64,000 bases of DNA from Artemia franciscana (lineage: Eukaryota; Arthropoda; Branchiopoda; Anostraca; Artemiidae): NCBI RefSeq assembly GCF_032884065.1, contig NC_088873.1, positions 34,607,600-34,671,599 of the forward strand. Direction: 5' to 3'. A program made the position numbers and the translations under genes. The first letter of the stretch is position 1. Each line of letters starts with the position of its first letter. Shown here one piece after another: positions 21,930-32,876 of this stretch. The notes under the pieces were generated by a model. It made no database searches and was not told the origin of the DNA. It saw only the letters and a list, made by a program, of their open reading frames with translations.

Positions 21930-23040
21930 GTGAATGGAGTTTGTCCGGAATGAGGCAGACTCTGTCTGCTGACCACGTGCCTCTGGATATGGGGTTTCTC
22001 CCCTAACTAAACACTCCGATCAGGACGGCTGCAACCTTATGTGGCAGGTAGGGCCCACCCCGGGAATCTCAGTAACTAGGTCTCGATCATCGCGCGTCAA
22101 GGGACATGCTGATGACGTCAGAAAGACTGACAGACTAAGCCTTATGGACCAAAGGATTCTAGGGACAGCCACCTGGAATGTCTTGACTCTTAATGCACCT
22201 GCGTCAAAGAACCTACTCTCCGAAGAACTTCGCAAGAACAAAGTGTCAGTTGCGGGTCTTAAAGAAACCCGTTTTACTGGAAGTGGAGAAGAGCAAATAG
22301 GTAACAAGCATCTTCGAGACCTCACAGAAAATAAAACTCCCGCCTTGGGTCCAGTCCTGTCAAGGGATGGGGCACTTCTTTCTGATGAAGGTTCTTGTCT
22401 TGAGAAGTGGAAGAACCACTTCTGTTCGCTCCTCAACACTGCCTCTCCTCAGTACTAACCCATCTGTGCTCCCTAATGATAGTCCCAGCTAACCTTGCAG
22501 TCAAAGATCTGAAACAGATGCTCCTCAGACGAGCCTTTCAGCCCCTCAGAAATCGGATATGCAGTAAAAAGGCTCAAGAATAATAAAGCTGCTGGTATCT
22601 GCGGCTTAAGCTCAGAGCTACTAAAATATGGAGGCTCTGCAATGCTCTTGTTTCTCCACACCCTGTTCTCTACAATCTGGCAAACGGAGATAATTCCCAA
22701 GGATTGGCGGAAGGGTGTCATCTTCCCCTTATGAAAGAGGAAAGGCTCAAGAAGTGACTGCTCCAATTATCGGGAATAGCCCTACTGTCAGTCCCCGGCA
22801 GACTGTTTTCAATGGTCCTGCTGGATCGATGTCGGAATATCATTCGAAAAGTCCGGCGACCGGAGCAAGCTGGTTTTATGTCGGACCGTTCAACCATCGA
22901 GCAGATTTTCACGATTCGAAAAATAGTATAGAAGACCACAGAGTTCCAACAGAAAACATTTATTGCTTCGTCGACTTCTGTCCTGCATTTGACTCAGCAT
23001 TCTGTCCTGTTTTTGACAGAGTAAACTTGACTGGCGTATA
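21930..23040 (+). mobile_element. RTE-type LINE relic with an internal deletion
   Basis: The ORF at 22039-22458 carries an APE endonuclease start (TATWNVLTLNAPASKNLLS, then LRKNKVSVAGLKETRFTG and SGEEQIG). It then jumps directly to a segment from just before the RT domain (LEKWKNHFCSLLNTAS), so most of the endonuclease is missing. After a stop the RT resumes: AVKRLKNNKAAGICGLSSEL, IPKDWRKGVIFPL, then SNYRGIALLSVPGRLFSMV, and RRPEQAGFMSDRSTIEQIF. It ends near 23040, before the palm motifs. The upstream GC-richer leader is probably the element's 5' UTR. Confidence 0.82.
22039..22458 (+). pseudogene. Fused endonuclease start and pre-RT segment of the RTE element
   Basis: A 139-codon open frame whose first 70 or so residues after the leader are endonuclease-like (TWNVLTLN and LKETRFTGSGEE), and whose last 60 match the segment before the RT. 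The deletion join falls after GEEQIG and is in frame. The Asp and His catalytic residues of the nuclease are absent, so it cannot nick DNA. Confidence 0.7.
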
Positions 23041-26000
23041 ATACACAAGTGCCCCTAGCAGTTCCTGAGATATTGCAGATACGCCCTATAGAGCATATAA
23101 AGTCTTTAGATTTATTTTTAAATCTCCCTCAGCATTCCGTGAAATTTTCAACTTATTGGACAATAAGAAAATCATGTTCTTGCTGTAAGTGAATACAGAC
23201 TGAGGTAGCTCTGAGATTCAGAGATGATAAGAGAAGAATGGACAATAAAGGAGAATGAAGAGATCGTGTACCTTTTGCTGTAAAAAGGTCAGTCAAAACA
23301 ATAAGAACTGAAATTGATAGAATGAAGAACAAGAGCCAACGCTCTGACTTCGTCTGTAATAAAGAGCTATACGTCCTTAACGTGTTATATAATTTTTCCC
23401 CCAACACATCTAATAGAAAACGCGGTAATTACAAATTTGGAGGGGCTCATTTGAAACTTCCAATACCCTTTCTCTGGAGTCAAAAGTGACTGGATGGTTA
23501 CCAAACATCCCCTTCATGTGCCCTATCTCTTCTCAGTACCCTTTAATCCCTAAAGATATAAAAAAGATTTGTGACAGTATTTTACTCAGAATAGCAAAAA
23601 GGTTCAATTAATACGCCTTCTGAATGGCTGAAATCCGGTGTAACAAGGGCAGTAAATAATGTAAATTGCAGGTAATTGGATTTTATTTTGATAAAGGAGG
23701 CCTTGTGCGATTTTGTATACGCAAGTTGATCGAAACTTTTAAGGATCGTCATTTGACTAAAAAAAAAAAAATATTTTGTCGTGGAGAAGGGGAGCAGGGT
23801 TTGTAAATGGGCTTAAAAGGTTCTAGTCCCTAATAAGTTTTAGAACTGCAGCCGTAAGGCATTGAGCCAAAAGGAACCTAATGTATAAATAGTTCCGCTG
23901 CAGCCCATCCTTCCCCATTAAAAGATAAATTTGGCCCCAAAAAGGCCCGAAAAGGCTATTTTTATCGGCTTGAAACTTCAACCCTTTATTCTTTGGGCTA
24001 AGGGGAAAATACTGCAGATAAAAAATAGAAAATAATATGAATTCCCTATAAAATGGAACTGACATTGGGATAGAATAGCCCAGAACCGTTGTTCAGCAGA
24101 AACTTCTCATGGAATGGTGATCATAGAAACTTGAGGAAAACCAGTCTCCCTAACGCATGTTTTTTTATACCCAGGCCTCGTAAGTCTAATGGTATTGGAT
24201 CCAAATTCTGAGACACTGATTTTGTTCAGCTACACTCAAATGTCTAATTACCATGCCTCTGAGGTCAACTTGATAAGGTCCACAGCCCGACGGGCAATAA
24301 TCCTAAATTACATAAACTAACAATTTTTCACATATAGGCTTTAGTAGGAAAAAAAATGCTCGAAATTGTTCAATAGGCCAAGATTCCAAGAATTTCGCAA
24401 GGATAGAATCTGTACCCGACACGGATACCTGAGTATATCAAAAGACACTAATAATGCACCTGCTTATCCACAGCAAGTAAACCAATTAGCGACTTAGTAT
24501 CCACTTAGTATCCACTAGTTTCTATCCACTTAGTATCCACTTAGCGACGAAGAACACATTGCCTTTCCGTCATAAAACCGATAACAGGTCAAACAATCGG
24601 AATTTATCAAAGACAATGAATTTTTTTTAACCTTTAACCAGCACGAAGTGAGGCAATCCATTCAGGTAAATACAAATCAAGACTATATTTTTAATGCTAC
24701 TCTCGCTTTTATAGCAGATATTTAGCAGCTTTTATGGCAAATTAAAGCAGCTTATAGCAGCTATATATAGCAGCTTTTATGGCATATAAAAATGCAGTTT
24801 ACTAGCAAGTAGAGCAATTGCAGAATTGAAAAAAGACTCAATCTGCTCATTAAGAGCAATGGAATATGCCGTTTTTTCTTGCTTTTACCAGTGTGGTTCC
24901 TATTGCTGAGATCGTTTCTTTTTTCAAACAGGACTGAAATAAGTGAACTGAAATAATAGTGAACTGAAATAAGGACTGAAATAAGAACTGAAATAAGATA
25001 GTTGAAAATCAGAAAGGGACAACCTGAGATAGTGCTGAGATAACCTCTCATGATTTTAATTAGCTAATAAAACAAAACATGTGTCCAAATCAAAACAATT
25101 CAAATGGTTCAAGACGGAGAAAGGGATAAATCAAAACAATTCAAATGGTTCAAAGTTAATATAAATTCAAATGTTCAGAAGTTTGAGCTTTTGAGCAATT
25201 CATATGCAAAAAAAGGAAGAATGTAAAGTATAAAATTCAAAGCTGATGGAAAATGGCCAAAAAATTAGGAGGAAAAATTACTTTGTATGTGGGGACACAT
25301 ACTTGAATCTGTCAAAATTTACGAGAAGTAGGAAACACGAGATCACGGAAAACATCAGTGAACATTTTCCAATCAGATAATTAAATTAATAAAGCCTTAT
25401 ATGAAAACAAGAATTAAAAACTGAAGTTTGGAAGTGAAAAATAACTAATAAAACTGAAAATTCAAAATTCGTAGTCTTGTATGAAACCTAAAAGAAGGAA
25501 TCAAAATCGAAGCCATTTGAAGAAGTTCTCTGCCAAAACATGAATTCTTTTCTCAAATTTTGCCCCAATTGTGAAATCTTGCTCGTTGTTTTGGCAACGA
25601 GGAAGATTTACGTAACGTAAATGTTCTTTTACGTTAGGTTGTTCTTACTAACCTAATAAGGTTTCGACAAACTTACGTAATACAAAACTCTGGCCAAATT
25701 GAAATTCAAGCCTTATATATACAGTAAAATGTTTTTTTTTCAAATTGCTCTAGAATTCCTTAAAAAATGTGTAAATTATACTAATCACTTTGGATTTTTT
25801 TTTTCTTAATAGGCTAAGACGGAGAAATCCCTAAGACAAGGAGCCAGTTTACCAAAATTCCATTGGATTTTTTTCATAATGGGCTAAGACGAAGAAATCT
25901 CCAAAATGAGGGGTCTGTTTAGCAAAATTACATGAATAATTCATGTTATATCTTATAAATGCAAAAGCGAAATGTAAATCCAGGAATAGAGTAATTCCAG

Positions 26001-26160
26001 GCCCGTTATAGCCTCTTTCAAAATGTAGGTTTCGACAGATATTACCCCCTTATTTATTCCCTCTAATTGCATCATTCCATCTTATGTTTATTCATGGCTG
26101 TTGAAATAATTATCAGAAGGCTGTCTGAAATATTATAGGCAGCGCAATGCCTAAGTAATG
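23041..26160. other. About 3 kb of AT-rich sequence, mostly featureless
   Basis: Small local repeats are visible: TATCCACTTAG (24500-24545), TATAGCAGCTTTTATGGCA (24710-24785), GAACTGAAATAAG (24945-24995) and TCAAAACAATTCAAATGGTTC (25095-25150). TATAATTTTTCCCCCAACACA (23387) recurs near 28505. No exon was recognised. Confidence 0.4.
25790..25940. repeat. Tandem duplication of about 80 bp
   Basis: TTGGATTTTTTT, GGCTAAGACGGAGAAATC and CAGTTTACCAAAATTCCA-like blocks appear twice (25792-25865 and 25862-25940) with moderate divergence. Confidence 0.6.
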
Positions 26161-26369
26161 AGCGATGGGGCAAAATGTTTTTTATTTATTTTTTTAACCA
26201 AGGCACTTCGCATAGAAGTTCTCGTAGAAACTTCGGAAGGAACTCATTCGATTGCAAATTCAAAGTTCTAGTTCGCTGTTTAAGAGTCAAAAGTGACTGG
26301 AGGGAAGCCAACCCCCCTCCCACGCCCATCCATTTTCAGGGAATACATAAAAGGGAATACAAATTGACC

Positions 26370-27010
26370 AAAAGTCAACATCCGCATGGTATTAATAATA
26401 CTACCACCGCTGCTGCTACTTCTACTACAACCACTCAGGTTATTATTTTTATTGCAACTAATGCTAAGGTTAAGAGTATGAAGACGAAAATTTTAGGGAG
26501 TGTTGAGAGGGAAGCTGGACTAAATTAAAGCACTCTTTGAACTAGTTTTCAAAAAGGCGTGTGAGCAATATCATAGCAACAGTTAATTGTATTAAGTTGA
26601 ACTTGTATTAAAGGGATGAAGGGGATGTTCCATGGACCAAAAGGCAATATGTTAATGCTCCTGCTGCTACTAGTACTAGTTCTTTTACTTTTAATACTAT
26701 TACTAGTTCTAAAACTATTACTACTGCTATTCCTAGCACCACTACTAATACAGCAATAGTTCAGGGCCTGAAAATGAAATCTTCAGGGAATATTGAGAAG
26801 AGGTTGAACTGAATCACAACACGCCGTCTGTATGTAGGTTGTCGTATGAGCAATATCTTAGGAACGGCTTGATTTTTGAAGTTCGAACTTCCAGAGCTTT
26901 TTATGGAGCATGTTAAGCTAACAAAAAATAAATATTTGCATCTTACTTGTACTGCTTCTGCTAATACTGCTACTGCTACTAAAGCTAAGGCTACTACTTC
27001 TAATTCTACT
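26370..27010. repeat. Satellite with ACT/GCT cores, left cluster
   Basis: Three diverged units of about 250 bp share GACCAAAAGGCAATATG-like, a run of ACT, GCT and TCT triplets, AGGCTAAGAGTATGAAG-like and AGGGAATATTGAGAGG-like blocks. Frames in them read as Thr/Ala/Ser-rich strings and are not genes. Confidence 0.65.
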
Positions 27011-27036
27011 GCTTCTACTACTGCTATTTTTACTAC

Positions 27037-27193
27037 TATTCGCCTTTTAGTGGTACTTTTACTACTACTATCAACAACTCACTGCAGCACCAATCCATCT
27101 GAGGCTAACACCGGTCCGCAGGCTCCTCTTCTGTCCCAATCTATTCAAGGTATCCCTTTTTACACTCTACCAAGAAGTTCCCATTTCCAATAA
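27037..27193 (+). pseudogene. Diverged copy of the small signal-peptide-like ORF
   Basis: The frame LLVVLLLLLSTTHCSTNPS, then a tail ending SSHFQ and TAA, matches the 28688-28867 ORF. Differences seen are Leu/Ile, Ser/Pro and Ser/Arg replacements plus silent changes. Its own start is lost: upstream the frame runs into a Thr/Ala-rich translation of the trinucleotide satellite, giving a 105-codon fused ORF from 26876. Confidence 0.3.
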
Positions 27194-27411
27194 ATCTTTA
27201 CTTATGATATCCTCCCAACCCATTCGGAGGCGAACTGCTTTTCATTTGGCCCTGGAAGGTGGGTGAAAAGGAGAATTTCTGCCAATCTTTCGTCCTTTGT
27301 TTTAAAACTAAGGGTATTAAGGCGAAAAATATTGGATTTGTTGAATCAGAACTGAACTAAACCAAAGCACATTACGCGCATAAAAGTTGTCAAGGGGGTG
27401 TATCAGCAAAG

Positions 27412-27612
27412 GCTATTTTTTTGTATTCATTTTTATTTAATAACAATTATTGACAAAAAAATTAACATAAACATACCCCCTCCAAATGTCAAAGCATGAT
27501 ATGGAAGAAGGATAACCAAACAAAAAAAAAACAACAATAAAAACCAAAAACTAAACAAAAAACAACTTAACATGAACCTAAGAAGTGCTTTAAGAACAAA
27601 ACAAAACTCTAT
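27412..27612 (-). mobile_element. Second copy of the same LINE 3' UTR
   Basis: This stretch matches about 29045-29240 almost base for base, including CCCCCTCCAAATGTCAAAGC. On the minus strand it ends in TTATTAAATAAAAATGAATAC-like sequence as expected for a poly(A) end. It is cut at 27612 by the next element. Confidence 0.55.
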
Positions 27613-28505
27613 CAATTTTAATGCTGCTCGTCACTTTCAGTAGAAAAAACTTTTCATATTTATTTTTTCATTGTCTTTTTTAAATAATGCTAGAAAATCC
27701 TGCGCCCCCTCCATTGAAAGTCTTTTCCCCCATGAGAAGTTCCTCCATGGAAAGATACTCCCACGTAACCCCTCCCCTAACAAAAAAAAATCCCCCTGAA
27801 AACGTCTCTACACTTCCCAGTAACCATTACTACATGTAAACACAGGTCAAAGTTTGTAACTTGCAGCCCCTCCCAAGGGGACTGCGGGGGAGTAAGTCGT
27901 CCCAAAAGACATAGTTATTGGGTTTTTCGACTATGGTGAATAGAATGGCTATCTCAGAATTTTGATCCGGTGACTTTGGGGGAAAATGAGCGTGGGGGGC
28001 CTAGGTGCCCTCCAATTTTTTCTGTCACTTAAAAAGGGCAATTAGAACTTTCAATTCCGTTAGAATGAGCCCTTTCGCGACATTCTTGGACCACTGAGTC
28101 GATACGATCACCCCTGGGAAAAAAAAAACAAAAAAAAACAAATAAACACTCATCCGTGATTTGTCTTCTGGCAAAAAATGCGAAATTCCACATTTTTGTA
28201 GATAGGGGCTTAAAACTTCTACAATAGGGTTCTCTGATACGCTGAATCTGATGGTGTGATTTTCGTTAAGATTGTATGACTTTTAGGGGGTGTTTCCCCC
28301 TATTTTCTAAATTAAGGCAAATTTTCTCAGGCTCGTAACTTTTGATGGGTATTGCTGATCTTGATGAAATTTATATATTTAAAATCAGCATTAAAATACG
28401 ATTCTTTTGATGTAACTATTGGTATCAAAATTCCATTTTTTAGAGTTTCGGTTACTAATGAGCCGGGTCGCTCCTTACTACAGTTCGTTACCACGAACTG
28501 TCTGA
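27613..28505 (-). mobile_element. AGTAAGGAGCGAC element, copy 5 (partial)
   Basis: The core and proximal end are in reverse orientation, closing with GTCGCTCCTTACTACAG and the palindrome at 28505. The outer foldback modules are missing. It sits directly against the LINE 3' UTR copy on its left. Confidence 0.75.
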
Positions 28506-28687
28506 TATAATTTTTCCCCCAAACACATCAAATAGAAAATGCGGTATTCAAGATACTTCTGATGCAAGAGCTTCTGATACAGAAGTTAGAAAATCAAAAG
28601 CAGAAAACTTATTACAGATTCTTAAATGCAAGTTTTTGTCTTGCGTCAATAATCATATTTATAAATCGTTTTGTCTTATATTAACAA

Positions 28688-28867
28688 ATGGCCAATCAAT
28701 CGAGAGCTACTATTAGCCTTTTAGTGGTACTTTTACTACTAATACCAACAACTCACTGCAGGACCAATCCATCTGAGGCTAACACCGGTCCGCAGGCTCC
28801 TCTTCTATCCCAATCTATCCAAGGTATCCCTTTTTACACTCTACCAAGAAGTTCCCATTTCCAATAG
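28688..28867 (+). CDS. Small ORF (59 codons) for a possible secreted peptide
   Basis: ATG at 28688 opens MANQSRATISLLVVLLLL, a textbook-looking signal peptide (short polar start, Leu/Val core, then IPTTHC), followed by a hydrophilic tail that includes TNPSEANTGPQAPLLSQ and ends in SSHFQ before TAG. The tail has no dibasic sites and one Cys near the putative cleavage point. The same segment occurs at about 27037-27193 in a diverged duplicate, where the start region is replaced by ACT/GCT-rich satellite. The two copies differ by few bases, several of them silent, and both keep the stop position. It could be a real peptide, a fragment of a larger gene, or part of a retroelement leader. No family is recognised. 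Confidence 0.3.
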   Translation: MANQSRATISLLVVLLLLIPTTHCRTNPSEANTGPQAPLLSQSIQGIPFYTLPRSSHFQ

Positions 28868-29240
28868 ATCTTTACTTATGATCCTCCCAACCCATTCGGA
28901 GGCGAACTGCTTTTCGTTTGGCCCATTTCTGCCAATCTTTCGTCCTTTGTTCTAAAACTAAGGGTATTAAGGCAAAAAATATTGGATTTGTCGAATCAGA
29001 ACTGAACTAAACCAAAGCACATTACGCGCATAAAAGTTGTCAAGGGGATGTATCAGCAATGGCTATTTTTTTAATCATTTTTATTTAATAACAATTATTG
29101 ACAAAAAAAAATTAACATAAACATACCCCCTCCAAATGTCAAAGCATGATATGGAAGAAGGATAACCAAAAAAAAAAAACGAAAAAAAAACAAAACAACT
29201 TAACATGAACCTAAGAAGGGCTTAAGAACAAAACACAACT
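28711..29240. repeat. Direct duplicate of 27037-27612
   Basis: The two copies share TTTTAGTGGTACTTTTACTA, AACACCGGTCCGCAGGCTCC, the AAAGCACATTACGCGCATAA block and the LINE 3' UTR. The left copy has a 20-30 bp insertion (GGAAGGTGGGTGAAAAGGAG). They are separated by element copy 5. Confidence 0.8.
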
Positions 29241-29582
29241 ACAATATCACATACCTTGCTACCACTCGCTTATCACTCCACACTCAACTTCTTTCTTAGC
29301 ACACCTCAATAGAAATAAAACATAACTTTAATTATTTAATACCAATTTATTCTATCAAGTGTGCATCCTATTAATTTAACCATTGAAATCATATTTAGAA
29401 AAAAATTCATTCTTCAACAGCCTTTTAAATTCACTTAAATTGCTATTTTTGATATTTAACGAATTCCATATTTCAGTCCCTCAAAAAATAAAAGGAAACC
29501 TGACCCAGAAGTAACCAAATTATTAACACAAATTTTGCTAATTGACCTTGTACCATGGGAATAAACTTATGCGTGAATGCAT
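29240..29582 (-). mobile_element. LINE 3' fragment
   Basis: The minus strand encodes WNSLNIKNSNLSEFKRLLKN, then EFFSKYDFNG and a stop (29376-29378), matching the last residues of LINE RT ORFs. The upstream part is frameshifted and is cut at 29582 by a copy of the AGTAAGGAGCGAC element. The 3' UTR continues to about 29045 and recurs at 27412-27612. Confidence 0.6.
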
Positions 29583-30850
29583 CAAACAGTTCGTGGTAAC
29601 GAACTGTAGTAAGGAGCGACCCGGCTCAATAGTAGCCGAAACTCTAAAAAACGGAATTTCGATAACAACAGTTACATCAAAAGAATCACATTTTAATGGT
29701 GATTTTAAATATATAAGCTTCATCAAGTTAAGTCTTACCCATCAAAAGTTATGAGCCTGAGAAAATTTGCCTTATTTTAGAAAATAGGGGAAGACAATCC
29801 CCAAAAGTCATTTAATCTTAACGTAAATCACACCATCAGACTCAGCGTACCAGAGAACCCTACTGTATAAGTTTCAAGCTCCTATCTACACAAATGTGGA
29901 ATTTTGTATTTTCTGCCAGAAGACAGATTACGGATGCGTGTTTATTTGTTTGTTTGTTGTTTTTTTTTTGCTTTTTTTTTTCCAGGGGTGATCGTATCAA
30001 CCAAGTGGTCCTAGAATGTTGATAGAAGGCTCATTCTAACGGAATTTAAAAGTTCTAGTGCCCTTTTGAGTGACCAAAAAAATTGGAGGGCACCTTGGCC
30101 CCCTCCCACGCACATTTTTTTCCAAAGTCACCGGATCAAAATTTTGCGATAACCATTCTGTTCAGCCTAGTCGAAAACTCAATAACTATGTCCTTGGGGA
30201 CGACTTAATCCCTCACAGTCCCCGGGGGAGGGGCTTGAAGTTACAAGCTTTGACCATTGTTTACATATAGTAATGGTTATTATGACATGTACAGACGTTT
30301 TCAGGGAGACTTTTTCGCGTTGGGGCGGGATTGGGTCGGGGAAAAGGGTTCCGTGGGAGGATCTTTCCATGGAGGAATTTATTATGAGGGAAGAGAAATT
30401 CCATGAAGGGGGCGCAGGATTTTCTAGCATTATTTAAAAAAATGAGAAAATAGATAATTTTTTTCACCTGGAAGTAATGAGTAGCATTAAAACTTAAAAG
30501 AGCACAAAATATTATGTATGTAAGGGGGGTCTTCTCCTCCACAATACCTAGCTCTTTAAGCTGAAGTATTTTTAGTAATTTCAACTATTTATTCTACGGC
30601 CTTTGTGATTCAGGGGTCATTCTTAAAGATTTTGGATAAAACTTAAGCTTTAGTGTCAAGAGCAAGGTATTGACGAGGAGCAAACCCCCTCATATACGTA
30701 ATAAAAATAAATAAATATAGAAGTTCGTTATGAAAGTTAATTCCTAAGGTACGTATGTTTATTACTAACAAAAACGTTCGTACAAAAAATATAAGAAATC
30801 TAGTTGCATTTTTAAGAAATCAAAAACTGAAGGGTAACTAGGCCTCCTAC
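29583..30850 (+). mobile_element. AGTAAGGAGCGAC element, copy 6 (3'-truncated)
   Basis: It begins exactly at CAAACAGTTCGTGGTAACGA, inside a LINE 3' fragment, and runs through core and first hairpin module to TAACTAGGCCTCCTAC. The last foldback is missing. Confidence 0.75.
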
Positions 30851-31524
30851 CTGTATTATTAGCTTACGGTACCATCAATCCAAGCAAGATTCAAATAAAG
30901 CAAAATCCATAAAATATTGTTCCCGCGCAGAATTCAGTCTAGCAGAACTCAATTCAAGCAAAGGCAACCATCGCAATAACTCTTGATAGTGGAGAGATTG
31001 TGGGAGCACCAGAAGGATAGGAGGTATTGGTAGCTGAGGCTTTGTAGAAATTTTCAGGGTAAACTTGCAGGGTATGTAAATTACGGTAATAAAATCGACA
31101 GCAATGTCAACGACAGAGAGGATGACGGAGAGGTTATTGGTGAACATAGCTGAAAAATACAACAACCAATGATATTCAGGTTCGGTGAGGCCATCACGAC
31201 CTGGATGCCCCTTAGATGAAGTTCCGGCCAGCTCCAATTCCAAAGCGAGGTAAAAGCTTTGTGTCCTTGTTGTACAACTTCAGGTAATATATTACACATA
31301 TATTTTTTGTTGAGTTGAGTTTTATTGGTTTAACTTTTGCAGGTTCGGATTTTACTTGAGCTAAATTATTGTTTTCCAGGATTTAGTTTTACTAGGTTAG
31401 GTTTTGCGTAGACTGAGATATGTCGTATTTAATTTATGTTAAACAAATTCTTTGGTTAAAGTTAGCAAGAATGGCAAATTAAATTGAAATTAAACTGAAA
31501 CTAAATAACAGTTTTAAGACTCAC
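30851..31524. other. Unassigned sequence with two overlapping open frames
   Basis: The minus strand has frames of 122 (30875-31243) and 72 (31081-31299) codons in different registers. One has a hydrophobic stretch (SVILSVVDIAVDFITVIYI). Neither has clear splice borders or a family match. This is the intron side of the 31525-32117 exon donor. Confidence 0.3.
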
Positions 31525-32117
31525 CAAACGAAAGCAATCCAGTATTCAACATCGAAAGCTTAATCGTGGTTGGGATTGATCCAAATGAAGTGCTAGCAGA
31601 GCCAAAATAGCTTCTTGGTTTTTTTGCACTTCCCTTGAGACGAGTCACAGATATAGACCTGGGCTTTTTGATTTTTTCCTTTTTTTGTTTTTCTGGGCTC
31701 TTTTCACTTTCACTTTTCAGTGGGAAGGAATATCTTGAAGGGGAAGGGACTTCAAGATCGTCATGAGATATTCTGTGTGCACGAAATTCTGCAGGAATCT
31801 GATCATAATAATTTTGATTGATTTTGTCTTTTTTTTGTTTCTCTTGGCTCTTGTCGCTTTCACTTTTTAGTGGGAAGGGATATCTTGAAGGGGAAGGGAC
31901 TTCAAGATCATCATAAGACATTCTGTCGGCACGAAATTCTGCTGGAATCTGGTCATACTGATTCTGATTAACACCATGCATAGCTGATCCAGACCATGAG
32001 TTTGGCCGGTTGATATTGTTCATTGTGTTAATGAATTCAATCCATATGATGAGTCAATGATATCAAACAAGTTTCATACATATCAATCAATTCTTCCATA
32101 AATATAAACCATGATAT
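31525..32117 (-). CDS. Protein-coding exon with a 50-residue tandem duplication; possible 5' exon of the PTP gene
   Basis: A pyrimidine-rich acceptor (TTTTTTTCTTATAG) puts the exon start at 32117. The first ATG in the open frame is at 32023, with an in-frame stop at 32054-32056, so 32117-32024 would be 5' UTR. The frame runs 166 codons to a consensus donor, TTTG|GTGAGT, after 31525; read-through would stop at 31514-31516. The product is polar and probably disordered. Residues 19-68 and 69-118 are exact-length 50-residue repeats, each with YDQIPAEFRA, DDLEVPSPSRY, FPLKSES and a Lys/Glu-rich end. A basic Ser-rich tail with RSISVTRLKGS follows. Tyr-Asp and Ser-Pro motifs could be phosphorylation sites (inference). 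The exon ends in phase 1, as the 14937-15052 exon requires, but the phases could agree by chance and unseen exons could intervene. I do not recognise the sequence. Confidence 0.55.
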
Positions 32118-32180
32118 CTATAAGAAAAAAATATAAAAGTAATTAATAATCCTATAAAAGTGTAAGAGGATATGGTTTGA

Positions 32181-32876
32181 ATGAACCGAGTCAGAACAGT
32201 GGTGCTAATTTACTATATATTTACTCTATTTTATTTACTCTATATATACTCTATATTTACTCTATATATTTATTTACTCTATATATTTTGAATGAACCGA
32301 GTCAGAACAGTGGTGCTAATTTACTATATATTTACTCTATTTTATTTACTCTATATATACTCTATATTTACTCTATATATTTATTTACTCTATATATTTT
32401 GAATGAACCGAGTCAGAACAGTGGTGCTAATTTACTATATATTTACTCTATTTTATTTACTCTATATATACTCTATATTTACTCTATATATTTATTTACT
32501 CTATATATTTTGAATGAACCGAGTCAGAACAGTGGTGCTAATTTACTATATATTTACTCTATTTTATTTACTCTATATATACTCTATATTTACTCTATAT
32601 ATTTATTTACTCTATATATTTTGAATGAACCGAGTCAGAACAGTGGTGCTAATTTACTATATATTTACTCTATTTTATTTACTCTATATATACTCTATAT
32701 TTACTCTATATATTTATTTACTCTATATATTTTGAATGAACCGAGTCAGAACAGTGGTGCTAATTTACTATATATTTACTCTATTTTATTTACTCTATAT
32801 ATACTCTATATTTACTCTATATATTTATTTACTCTATATATTTTGAATGAACCGAGTCAGAACAGTGGTGCTAATT
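32181..32876. repeat. 111-bp tandem repeat, six identical units plus a partial
   Basis: Each unit starts ATGAACCGAGTCAGAACAGT and continues with TACTCTATATA-type sequence. Starts at 32181, 32292, 32403, 32514, 32625 and 32736 are 111 apart; a partial seventh ends at 32876. All full units look identical. As 111 is 37 codons, a 248-codon frame stays open, but its product is a hydrophobic Tyr/Ile/Leu repeat with no sign of being a gene. Confidence 0.95.

Noticed and set aside
31081-31299. Coding exon with a membrane segment
   Set aside because: Two registers are open at once and neither has convincing acceptor and donor sites. Recorded only as unassigned sequence.
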